From: Earliella scabrosa
Lineage: Eukaryota; Basidiomycota; Agaricomycetes; Polyporales; Polyporaceae
DNA: 64,000 nucleotides
NCBI GenBank assembly: GCA_022605405.1
Contig: JABYQQ010000001.1
Location: forward strand, 3,100,001 to 3,164,000
Direction of reading: 5' to 3'
Positions 32,927 through 43,450 of this stretch are shown in pieces. The stretch's first letter is position 1; each line of letters opens with the position of its first letter. The notes beneath the pieces were generated by a model. That model was not told the DNA's origin. It worked only from the letters and a program-made list of their open reading frames with translations, and did no database searches. A program made the position numbers and the translations under genes.

Positions 32927-33973
32927 GATGGGGATGTGAGACTCCGTCCTCCGCTCCTGGAGCCAGGTCTCGTTTTCAACGATTACCGTCGCACAGCATG
33001 TGGTCTTAATACACGCACCATCCTGCTAGCGTACGCTCAAGTGTACGCTTGTGCTCTCATTGGCAATTCATCCATCAAGGAACCTGTCACATGCGAATTA
33101 GCGGCAGACAGTCAGAGCGGGATTTGCGCACCTGTTCCGCGCGCGCAATGATCTGCTCCAGCTGTGGGCGGAACTCGAGATCGTCCCGAGAGGATGATGG
33201 AACACACCGCGCACATCCCAGTCGCTAGGTCTCCATTGACACTCTTGTGTAGTACGACCTGTGTGCAGCCATTCATACGCTAGAATTGTCTCTTCGCGCT
33301 GAGAGTTCTGGTACGGCAAAGGTTTAGCGTGCTTCGGGTGCAATCAGATAACGGGTTTACGTACCATGGCTGTGAATTTCGTGAGCACTTCTGTGCACAG
33401 CGCTGGAGGCACACAGGTGTCCATGAGCACATCCCGACGAACGACATGTTCTGGAGGGGCCCGAATGCAGGGTAACCGAGTCTCAATTTCCTCCGGTATG
33501 TCGGTGTGGGAAGGTAGTGGGTGGTCATTCGACGCGTCGGCGTCGGTGTGGTCCTCGGCATGTCATGGCCACCAGAGGCCACCAGTCTGCAGCACGTCTA
33601 GAGTGAATCTAGACATTGGAAGATCGCTGTTCTGAGGGTGTCGTGATAGGTGGCAGCACCGGAGAGGGCGGCCGCGTTTTCCATTGCCAGTACCATGAGC
33701 ATGCACCTGACTCTACAGCGATGATTCCTGTCGTCAACCTAACGTCGCCTGCTACTGCGTCAATACCTCACTTACAAGAGTTATGAGGACCATCTTGAAC
33801 AATGAGTCGAAGTACAACGTTGAACATTCAACTTCAACAGTGGTCAGCACTGAGCGGTACAGCAGCCGTGGCCGGCTCTTGGGACGGGCGCTACAGCTCC
33901 CCGATGTGGATGCGAGTCTCGTTCCCTCTCGTTCTCAGTACTCGACCACCTATCTCGATTTACGCTGTGCACT
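32927..33973 (-). other. Unresolved coding-like minus-strand stretch
   Basis: Several minus-strand segments look coding but I could not join them into one model. About 33787-33960 (ending in YFDSLFKMVLITL before a GTAAGT donor) is followed after an intron by a segment containing QNSDLPMSRFTLDVLQ, ending in TGA near 33568. In the same frame beyond that stop is a second acidic segment (HTDIPEEIETRLPC, then ALCTEVLTKFTAM) ending at a GTACGT donor near 33363. About 33265-33310 then reads NSQREETILAYEWLHT. This may be one gene with an unrecognised intron, two small genes, or a decayed gene. The tail SRFTLDVLQ resembles the C-terminus of Agaricomycete seven-helix proteins, but no helices were found upstream. 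Confidence 0.3.
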
Positions 33974-35393
33974 ATGCTTGACAAAACACTTGGAAGACCG
34001 CGCACGGGCTCAACGGTCACGAAAGGTCGGGAACCTGTTGCCAGCGGGGTTGCTTCTGGCGAACAAGACGATCGATATTCAAGAAAACTACGAGCGCATG
34101 TTCATAGTACGCGCAGAGCCTTCTTGTTCCGTTTCGACACATGGCTCTACGCCATATCCCCCGCTGCCTTGCGAACCTGGACTCTGTCTTCACCACTTGT
34201 GCACGTTCTGGCCCTCGCATACTGTCTCTGCAGCTTGTTGCTGTTCACCAGCCATCTCTCCTCCACACTCGTGGCCCAGTCTTCAAGCTTCATGGCTCAT
34301 ACTCAAGGTATCTTTCTCTGAGATGTCCCTCGAGAACCCTGATAACACTTGCGCAGAGATGTCAACACTGAACGGGATCCCGTTGGATCATATCCTGTCG
34401 AAACTGTCGACTATACGTCCTTCGCCCATCCTCCTGGATCCGGATGTCTTGTCTACTCGTGTCGAAAGCCCCGCCCTCTCCGCATGTGCTTGGATATCAG
34501 AAGTTGAAGTGGAAACCATGATCGAGTGGGCAACACGGTGGTCAGGTGCGTCTATCATTTCTTTGTCGCCACCACAGACCCCCAACTGCGCGCACACAGG
34601 CCCGGTCAGTCTCGTCGTGACAACCACGGCAGTTCCTTCATCGGCCAACCACATCGCGCTGTTAGCAAAGCTCGCCTATCTGCGAAACGGCACGCCATCT
34701 TTGAAGACTACGCTGTTGGTGCACGTCTTACATCTAGAGCCCGCAACCGAAGTCCACCCCAACGCGTTCCTCAACATCGCTCGTCTGCTCTCTCCAAGCC
34801 CTCGAACTGTGCTCTTCCCCGGCAACCTCACATCCGTGCCGCCTGAGAGTCTATACAAGACCCTTCTCGCACAGCAGCCGTCTTCGTCCTCCGCGCTCAC
34901 CTCCCCTGTACGAAAACGCAAGCGTCGGCCCGTCGTACTCACGCTCAAGGATCACAACTCGTTCCCGTTCGCCCCTCTGGCTCCCCTGGTGATGGCTCGC
35001 GACGACTCGACCTGGTGCACGGAGCGCTTCTTTGCTGGCATGTCTCGGGCTTCGGACTGGGAAGAGTGTCTCTGGCAGGTCTGGTTGGCGAACTTTGGCG
35101 ACGTCGAGGTGCGACAGGTGCAAGGATGGTCGTCCACGTTGGCCGAGGAGCATGAGCCGGAGTCGATGGAGAATCCAGTTGCGGTGCGTGCATAGTCCCG
35201 TCTCCGATCGTTGAACGATGCATTGATCTGTGCATCGATGTAGGTCAAGCTGCATCGCCGGCTGGTGTCGAGGTTCCGCGCTGAGACATGTGGACTCGCT
35301 GTACGGCGCTTTGCCGCTCTGCGCGACGCTAACAACAGTGCGGATACGAAGAAGGCTCGTTGGTTGAAGCGCGTCTGTCGGTCGTGGAACTGA
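33974..35393 (+). CDS. Type II membrane protein of unknown function (436 aa)
   Basis: Three exons: 33974-34307, 34357-35183 and 35244-35393, totalling 1311 nt in phase; the first intron (49 nt) has a CTGATAAC branch point. A basic N-terminus of about 60 residues is followed by one hydrophobic helix (VHVLALAYCLCSLLLF). A large, probably luminal domain with VSLVVTTTAVPSSANHIALL, SPSPRTVLFPGNLTSVPP, VVLTLKDHNSFPFAPL and DDSTWCTERFFAGMSRASDW comes next, then a Trp/Arg-rich end. The layout (cytosolic tail, signal anchor, luminal domain with a WCTERFF core) recalls Golgi glycosyltransferases, possibly of the GT49/LARGE kind. That is a guess; no DXD motif is certain. The ATG at 33974 is the only upstream Met in frame with the anchor. 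Confidence 0.65.
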
Positions 35394-35481
35394 AAGTGTA
35401 TTGTCTCGTGAACTCGTTCGCGTAGCTTACTCGGTCTCACATAAGGTACTGTACAAGCGTTGTTGTCAATCAGAAGGACAT

Positions 35482-37395
35482 TCATGTCATCATCACGTAT
35501 CCGCATGCGCTGCACCGGTGCTGTGTTTGAATCGTCGGCATCCAGCAACCCCTCGGGCACGCAGTAGGTGCCAGTGCCAGTGGGGTGTTTGCGAGCCCTT
35601 GTGGCGCCATGGCGGCGCTTGCGAGCTTGTGTATTAACGTGCCGAACGTGGACGCGCAGTGTCGCAGCTCGCCTCGAGCGAAACAGTCAATCCATTGCGG
35701 GAGTCGAGCGGTGATGTCTGGGTGCTTGAGGTGGGTGAGGAGGAAGTCCAACTCCATGTCTTGTATCTCGGGGAACCTTCATGAATAATGCGTGAGCGAC
35801 TTCCTGAAGCATCGCAACGAGCACGGAAACTAACCTATATGTGAAGGTGCCGAAGAGTTCGTTCAAGACGTTCTGGGTAGAGAGCTTCGCCTGGATGTCG
35901 AGCTTGCTTAGCATCTTCAACTCTTGGTTGTCGTACTGGTGTTGAGTTGCATTGTCAGCCGTGAGCGAGATATATGAGTCTCTATGGGGGATGCGGAGCT
36001 CACCTTCACTGCCAGGCGGTACATGGACTTCGGCGAGCACATGGGCAGCTGGGAGGGGTCCGTGCCGTCATCCTGCCACACAAAGCCTTGCGACCGAAGC
36101 GGAGCGAAGGCGATCCTGCCCGTGTATGCATAGAAGATCAAGCTACGCCACCTGAAGTCCTTGCAACGTCAGTGCTCGGGCTCTCTAGATATGGGAAACG
36201 ATTTACGTACGTTCTGAAAGCCGTGTCCAACGATAGGATGACGTGTCGATCGCTCTCCTGTGTCCTGCGCTGCTCCCGGCCCTCCCTGGAGCCACCGTCA
36301 GCTGAAAGGGACGCCTTCGGTGGTTCTCCTGCGGGCTCCTCTGTCACGTTAAGCTTGGTATCTTTCCCTGTTGTGGGGTCCTCCCCTGCATCTGATGCAG
36401 TGGTTGTCTCATTGTTCTGAGTACAAGGGGCAGGCGAATCAGCCTCCGTTGGGCCGGGGACTGACACAAAATCCTCGGTAGGACTACCCGTGGCAGTACT
36501 AGTGGATACCGAGTCCTGAGTCTAAGTCATTGCACATGGAAGGAGATGTCAGGACCCTGCTCGGGATACCCTGGTTAGAAGGACGTACCGTGTTGGTGGG
36601 AAGCACGGTTTCGAGCGCTTCTGCTTCCTGAGTGCTGGCTGGCTCAGTCTGCGAACCATCGTCTGGCGAGACTTCGTGGATCGCAAAGAGGCGAGCATGC
36701 TCGAGTACTTCATCTCCGACGTCTTCCTCGCATTCTTCCAGGTCGCTGTCGTCGGGGTAGTCATAGGAGCTCATGCGAAGCAAGAGAAGGTCCGAGTCGA
36801 CTATCTCCTCTCCAACCTTCACGTTGTCGAGCGTTGCTGAAGTCAAGCTGAAGTTTAGCGTATTTGACGATTCTGGGATACAACAGGACGTACCAAGGTC
36901 GGTGTGTGACAACGCCCTGCGTAGGAGTGTGCTGTTGGCATACAATGGACGGGCGGTGCCAACCCTCCCGGACTGAGACGCGAACTTCTGAGAGTAGGAA
37001 AAGATCTTGATGTTCTCAAAGCTCCCGGACAGGATGCTGGAGTTGAGTGCGAATTGAGTAACCTCTTCGACCCGAGCAGCTCCCTGTGGTTTCGTGATGA
37101 CCGCAGAGTGCGTGCCACTCATGGTGGCGGCCGGGGCCGGTTGAAGGGGTGTTCGCATCATCCCAACGTCGTGAGAGCGATGGGTGGGCGGGTTCTTCTC
37201 AGGCTCCTTGAGACCATGGCCTGGAAGTACTGTCTCCAAGATGCTCTTTGTTGTCCGTAGCCCGGGCCTCTGGTCGACAGCATTTGTCGGTGGAATGCTT
37301 GGACGCTTGTCGACGGTCGACGTTGAAGGCTCGTCAGCGTGCTTCTTTTGCCTAGTCTTCCTTTGCGTCTGAGTTGGCTCTGCGAATTCTGACAT
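35482..37395 (-). CDS. BTB-domain paralogue A of tandem array (534 aa)
   Basis: Six exons: 36894-37395, 36589-36836, 36211-36521, 36004-36151, 35835-35935 and 35482-35776, totalling 1605 nt in phase. The N-terminal 85 residues are Lys/Pro/Thr-rich. A BTB-like core follows: SFENIKIFSYSQKFASQSG, then PLYANSTLLRRALSHTDLG. An acidic low-complexity insert (SSYDYPDDSDLEECEED and a long Thr/Glu/Pro region) interrupts the fold. It resumes with LDTAFRTWRSLIFYAYTGRI, FAPLRSQ and SPKSMYRLAVK, then helices KLSTQNVLNELFGTFTY and EIQDMELDFLLTHLKHPDI. The C-terminus has a short putative metal site, CPRGC...RCSACG. It is the longest of the array and carries the largest insert. It is probably an adaptor protein. 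Confidence 0.85.
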
Positions 37396-37643
37396 TCGTG
37401 GACTTGGTGGTATGGTGAGAGAGTGGATGTTCAGAACTAACCAGAATAAGTGGTTGTGGCTGTGACGCGCGACCTGCCTCTTAAGCGCCTGGCCGTCGTC
37501 GCATCATCTCGCATGATGTCACGACGACGGTCAACATGCACTCAATGCTCCAGCATTGGCCCGGGAGCCTCATACAATACTACACGCGAAATGACATGTG
37601 ACAAGAGCAACTATCGATAAGGCCCATTTGCTGACAAGATTCC

Positions 37644-39055
37644 TCAGAAAGTACGCCCACAGCTCTGGCAGTAATACGAGCTAGTGGTGCAGCCGTTTGG
37701 GCATTTCTTCATACCAGGTTGGATCGGGGGAGTGGTAGGCGGGGTATTGAGCTTGGTTATGAGAGATATGATGACAGCGGAAGCCCCCTTCGGCAGGCGT
37801 CCTTCCTCCATCTCTTCAACCCACCACGGGAGACGTGCTTGAATACTGGCGTCCTTGATGTTCGCATGTAGATAGTCCAACTCGACGGCACGTATTCCTG
37901 CATACCTTTGTACAGGAGGGCATTAGCCGGTGCAAACGAGTGCGTAACCAGTACGTACAGAGAGGTCAAGGATGAGAAGATCTCCTCGAGAATGTTGTGT
38001 GGTGACAGCTTCGCTTTGATGTCTGCTGCAGCCTTGTCTTTCAGCGGCGCAATGTCGTACTAAGTACGCGCGAGTGCTCCTCAGCAAGAAGCACACCGGA
38101 ACTGTGCGAGTGAGTCTGACCTTGTCTGCAAGACGATACATTGACTTCGGCGAGCATAGCGGTGCGTTCCCAGGATCTTCATCTCTCTGGCGGGTTTTAT
38201 GTTCGGATTTGAGCGGGGCGAAGTTGAGCTCCTCGAAGTAAGAGTAGAAAATGAATGCTTTCCACCTGAGGATGCATAACGCGTCAACACAGGCACATCC
38301 TATCCAGTAGAGATGATGGACATACGTCGTGTACGCAATGTCATCCAAGAAGACAACCCGCCCTGCTTTGGTCACAGTACGACTTTTGGTCTCCGATTGA
38401 AGGTCATCGATAGGTGGTATCTCGTCCTCCAATCTGGACTCGTTCGCCACTCTCTAGCAACCGCGTTGAATGAGAGCAATCCGCTGACATGGTAGAGCTA
38501 CGCACCCCTTTCCCTTTCGCATCCGCACTTTCTATATCCTCAATTTCGGAAGACGAGTTCACTGCCTCGGTCTCCTCATCATCTAGGTCACTATCAGACG
38601 AGTAGTCATAGTCGTCCGTCACAGACGCTCTGGTGTGTGGGTATGGTGCATCCATGTCGGCAATACCACTCTCAGCAAAACCTGTGGCGAAGACTGTATG
38701 CTCAAGGCATCATCAGTACAGTAGAGATACTGGGGCCGTCAGTACTACTCAACTCACCGTAGTCGAAGTGTGCGGACGCCTTCCGTATCAGAGTACTGTT
38801 CGCGAGGAGCGGCAATGGGGTGTCAACGGCGCCGTTTCGAGTACGACGAGAGTACGCGAAGAATTTGACGTCCTCGAACTGCCGGCCGGTGACGCTAGCA
38901 AGCAATGCGGCACGATGCACCTCCTTCAAAGTGATCGACGCCACAGGAGTGACTTGGTTGGCGGCTTTCGCCTCCCGTTCTGCCTTCCTCGCTTGCCATT
39001 GTTCGCGTTTTTGAGTCTTCTTCGACTTCGGCGCAGTCGAAGTAGAGTCCGCCAT
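37644..39055 (-). CDS. BTB-domain paralogue B of tandem array (373 aa)
   Basis: Six exons: 38758-39055, 38506-38693, 38326-38453, 38121-38265, 37959-38059 and 37644-37905, totalling 1122 nt in phase. The N-terminus is a basic helix (KKTQKREQWQARKAEREAK). BTB core: QFEDVKFFAYSRRTRNGAVD, then LLANSTLIRKASAHFDYG and VFATGFAESGIADMDAPYP. An acidic insert has YDYSSDSDLDDEE. The fold resumes with GRVVFLDDIAYTTWKAFIFY, FAPLKSEHKTRQ and CSPKSMYRLADK, then DIKAKLSPHNILEEIFSSLT and VELDYLHANIKDASIQARLP. The C-terminus CPNGC...YYCQSCGRTF has four cysteines in two pairs, suggesting one zinc. Its intron phases equal those of paralogue A from the acidic region on. Confidence 0.87.
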
Positions 39056-39815
39056 GATACGATGGGACTCCGATTCGACGAGCGTCGTGTGGGGAGTTCA
39101 AGAAAGGGACGGGGAGTGGAAAGTACGTACGGCAACCCCATGGTGAGATACTCACTATATGGCTACAACAAGGTGTACTGCGGTAGATCGATGAGCGAAG
39201 TCGAAGTCCATCCGGCGTCATCTGACACGACTCACAGTACGTAAGGCTTATCAGCCGAATTGACGAAGGCCAGAAAGCTATTGTGACGATGCGAAAACAC
39301 TTAGACCCGGAGGTCACCTGTGAGCAGACGGTTGTGAAACACATCAGCAGCTTTGGACGAAAACATGAGATAGACATACCTCGTACATAACAGGCTTCTG
39401 AGTTCCAAGCTCTACGTCAAAGAGAGGATTCACCTTGTCGGGACGGTGAACTACTGCTCTCATTCATGCAGAGCGTTTTCACCGGGATAATGACAGCATA
39501 ATGAGACCGACATCTGGCACGACTGAGTCGGATCGACTTTGAAGGATAGTCCAAGGACGATTAAAGATAGAATCCAAATGAAGTGATACTATGACGCGAT
39601 TTTGGAGTCGTCCCTAGCTTGTATACTAGCGCAACAAGTGCCAGGAGTACTTGTATGGGGTATATTACCCTGCCAATGTTTGAATCAATGACAAGTGCAA
39701 CGGCTGTTCAGAAATGCACACATACTTGTGGCTCCGTCCGGGCGGCTGTGTCCGAGTCCGAACCACGTCTCTCAGAATCTTGCTTGTTGCGTACTCTGGA
39801 CCTCATCCCCATATA
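39056..39815. other. Spacer between BTB paralogues B and C
   Basis: 760 bp with no supported gene. It should contain the promoter of B and the 3' end of C. No Cys-pair exon that could complete paralogue C was found. Confidence 0.45.
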
Positions 39816-41371
39816 TCAAGGACGAAACATCGGTGGTGGCCCGGCTAGCTTGCGCACAAGCGCAACAAGCGCAGCACTTGCATGAGGCAAGTCACCCTGG
39901 ACCGCCATGTCCATCCACATCGGCAACTCTGAGAAGCACGTAGGGTCATGGGAGTGGTCACGGATGTAATCCGCTTCCATGTCTATTATGTCCGGATACC
40001 TTGCCAGACGGTGAGCAGGAATCACAGACCATGTGTCTTGTTCTTTCATACTAACCTGGATGCGAATTTCGAGAAAAGCTCCATCAACGCTATGTTCGGA
40101 GAAAGTTGAGACTTGATATTGTTGAAGGCAATGTTCTTGAGCACGGTCATGCCATACTAGGACACGACATTAGTATCGTGAGACACTGACAGGCGTTCAC
40201 GCTCGCAATACCAGAACGTGATGACACGTACCTTATCCGCAAGACGGTACATGGACTTGGGAGAACAGCTCAGCGAGGACTGTTTGGCATCCCCGTCATG
40301 TTGGCGAGAACGAAGAGGGGCAAAGTGGACCTGCCCCGTGTATGTGTAGTATAGGAAGGCTTTGAAACTGTATGCCGTTGTGCGGATGTCAGCCAGTCTC
40401 CTACTAGAAACATCAGAACTTCACGAGTACAAGTGACACTTACGTCTTGAATGCTACATCGTTGATCGCCACCGAGCGGCGTACTGGTATGACCGCCGAT
40501 GGCGGCGTAGACCAGCGTACCGAACGTGAATGGTCCTAGTGACATCAGAGACAAGGCATCCGAGGTACAAATGTGCGCGTACCTGGTGCGTAGCTCGAGC
40601 GGCTTCATCGCTATCTCCATCCTCCTTATGAACATCATCAGGAGCGCAAGAGCATGGCAGGTTTCCAGACAGAGGCGGGTCATCCACCCGCTTCGTGTCC
40701 GACTCGGTTTCGGAGACATCACCTACAACATTCTTTGTCGTATCTATAACTTCATCATCCAGGTCGCTGTCGGAGTCGTAGCCGTACTCTGACACCGGGA
40801 CTTCTCGACCGTCATCTTCAGCAGAGTCCGAGGGATCTCCGGCCTCCGCGAAACCGCCCGAGAACACTGGAAACTGATGGGTCAGCTTCAATTGGAGTAC
40901 ATCATAGTAATTGATAGTACGTACGCGACTCGAAGTAGTCAGTGGCGTCCATCAGAATTCGACTGTGTGCGTACAGGGGTAACGGCAAGAGCATCTTGGT
41001 TCCGTCTTGTGCTCTACGGGAGCATAGGACAAAGCGAGTATCCACGAAAATGCCGGTAACCAAAGACTGTTCCAGAGCGGCATGAGTGCGTTTCACGAGG
41101 ACTGCTGTTTCATTGGAGGGAGTTGGCTGGCTCTTCACTGTAGAGCCTCCTGATTCCGCGATAGATGCAGTTTCCACCGGTGTTCGAGGTACAGGCGTTG
41201 CGTGTGATCCCGCTGTCCGGATCTCTGCGCATCAGCAACCAGGTGAAGGGGATACTCGCGACTTGGAAGCACACCTGGACCTGTCGATGACCACAAGCCA
41301 AAGGAGGCAGGGGCACGGGGTTGGGCTCCTCTGCCGTATATGATTGCCGTTCCTCTTCGCTGAGTTGACAT
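39816..41371 (-). CDS. BTB-domain paralogue C, lacks C-terminal Cys motif (397 aa)
   Basis: Seven exons: 41275-41371, 40925-41224, 40583-40866, 40444-40535, 40232-40367, 40056-40156 and 39816-39999, totalling 1194 nt in phase. The exon 1 donor could alternatively be at 41281, also in phase. The BTB core is more divergent: IFVDTRFVLCSRRAQDGTKM, then LYAHSRILMDATDYFES and LFSGGFAEAGDPSDSAEDDG. The acidic insert contains YGYDSDSDLDDE. The second half keeps SVAINDVAFKTFKAFLYYTY, VHFAPLRSRQH, CSPKSMYRLADK and NIKSQLSPNIALMELFSKF. The last exon reads YPDIIDMEADYIRDH and stops after LVRKLAGPPPMFRP, just where the other four continue into paired cysteines. Confidence 0.83.
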
Positions 41372-41673
41372 GAGGGTGCACCAGATATGTTCGACGGCCG
41401 CAGGATAAGTAATGTTGGTGCAGACTTGGAGGTCCCCCGTGGGAACTAAGGGGGCGTCTATTTACTGGCCTTCGAAGCCCCCTGAGTCGACTCAAAACTA
41501 GGCATGATGTTCATCCCGATCGCGGTACCGGCCATGGACGCTAACGCAGCTCGTCATGCAATCAGATATAGGAAGGAAGACAACTTGGAGGACCCAGTCC
41601 ATAGTCGCCCACACTGATCGCGTCCCCGACGCTTGGGACAGAAGTACGCCTAGACCGGTAGATTGCGACAATT
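41372..41673. other. Spacer between BTB paralogues C and D
   Basis: 302 bp with no supported gene: promoter of C and 3' end of D. Confidence 0.45.
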
Positions 41674-43094
41674 CTACACTGTACGATTGCAGTACTTGCA
41701 GGTGATAGCGCGCCCGCAACTACACCTGCTCTTTCCTGTCTCTGTGATTGGCAACCGTGGCTTCGCCAACTTCGATATCAAAGACGAGATCGCCTTCGTC
41801 GCCCCAACCGGAAGCCTCCCTTGAGCGAGGTAGTCTATCCATAAGGGGAGCTCTTGCATGACCTTTGGATTCTCCAGGATGCTATGCAGGTAGTCGACTT
41901 CGTGCTCCTGCACCTCGGAATGCCTACAATCGGGCGTCAGCGCTTCAGCACTCACACTTGGCCGTTGGCAAGTGATGCTTACAGTGAGGTGAACGCGGAG
42001 AACAGCTCCGCAAAAACGTTGTCCGGTGTCAGTTTCGACTTGATGTCTTGCAAAGCCTTATTCTTCAACTCCTTGATATCGTACTGCGGCAACGTGAATG
42101 AGAATGGCGTTTTACTAATTCCCTCGAGTCTGACCTTGTCGGCGAGGCGATACATGGACTTCGGAGAGCACTTTGGAGGACTGAACACGCTGGTGCTCTC
42201 CTTATCCGTGACGAGCTTTTCCGCCGATTTGAGCGGGGCGAACTCGATACTTCCGAAGTAGGAGTAGTATATCAAGGCTCGCCATCTATTGGGAACGAAA
42301 GGGGCGCTTGAGAGGGACATCTACCAAGTAACACCAGACTCACGTTTGGAACGCCATGTCTTCGATGAATATAACCCGCCCAGGTCGCCCAGAACCAGTG
42401 TCACGACATGTCTCATCGCTCAAAAGTCGAACCGATTCGGAAGCACCCGAGCAGTCGTCCTACATCATGGTAAGAGTCATCACGCGGTTGACGTTGGGTA
42501 GCAAAAGATGACGGACCTCATGAGAAGGTGCACGGTCACCGCCTTCTCCTTCGAGCGCTATGTCCTCATCGTCGACGTCGTCCATATCGCTGTCGTCAGG
42601 GTAATCGTAGCTATCGAGCGCGGCCGGACGATCTCGGGGATAGGCCATGTTCAAGTCGGCGATGATGCTCTCGGCGAAACCCTGTGTCAGTACTACAACG
42701 GATTCAGTCTTTTCGAACCAAGAAGTTGGGGGTGAACGTCTACTTGCCTACGTCAAAGTGGGGAGCCGTCTTTCGGATGCACGTGCTATTCCCGAACAAC
42801 GACATTGGGGCGAACGCCCTACCCTTGCTGTTGCGGCGGGAGAAGGCAAAGAATTTGACGTCTTCGAAGCCGCCTCCGTCGATGCTCGCAGTGAGCGCAT
42901 AACGGGATACCTGATCTCTGGTCATCGCATCGAGCGACGGGAGTGCTAGACGAGAACATTAGTCGTCGAGCAGTATCGGCAAGACTGAGAAGGCATTCAC
43001 ATATTTTGCTCAAGGATGACTTGTGCTTGGTGCCCGCGAGAGGCACCTTGGGGGTGGGATGAGTGGATTGGGAAGGAGCGTCGTGAGACTCCAT
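41674..43094 (-). CDS. BTB-domain paralogue D of tandem array (361 aa)
   Basis: Seven exons: 43001-43094, 42748-42945, 42517-42692, 42344-42459, 42135-42285, 41983-42083 and 41674-41923, totalling 1086 nt in phase. The start ATG is at 43094; upstream the frame offers only GTG. BTB core: GFEDVKFFAFSRRNSKG, then LFGNSTCIRKTAPHFDVG and VLTQGFAESIIADLNMAYP. An acidic insert has SYDYPDDSDMDDVDDED. It resumes with GRVIFIEDMAFQTWRALIYY, IEFAPLKSAEK and CSPKSMYRLADK, then DIKSKLTPDNVFAELFSAF and EVDYLHSILENPKVMQELP. The terminal motif is RCSCGRAITCKYCNRTV: Cys pairs again, but with changed spacing. The intron after exon 2 starts with GC (GCAAGT) instead of GT. Confidence 0.87.
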
Positions 43095-43450
43095 CCTTGA
43101 TCGTTCGCAACAAAGGGAGGAGGATGGTGGCAAGATGCTAGATGCGATAGAGTCAACGTGAACGAGCTGAGGGTGGACCACGATGAGCGATCGATGGCCA
43201 CCTGCAACTTGAACACGCGTCCCGTAGCGTCAGAGGAGGTGCTTCGTTTGCCCACGTTGCAAGTTCTCAACCCTAACGCCGCATTTGTACAGCGCGTGCA
43301 ACGTCACCATCGCGCAGCATGAAGGAGCGATGGTACACTCTGCCCGAAATTATCGCCTTCGTGAGCTGGCCTACGGTCACGATAAATACGCGAATTGCTC
43401 CAATGACACCATTACATGTAGAAGGGGCGATGTACGGACCATCCACACGT
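43095..43450. other. Spacer between BTB paralogues D and E
   Basis: 356 bp with no supported gene: promoter of D and 3' end of E. Confidence 0.45.
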
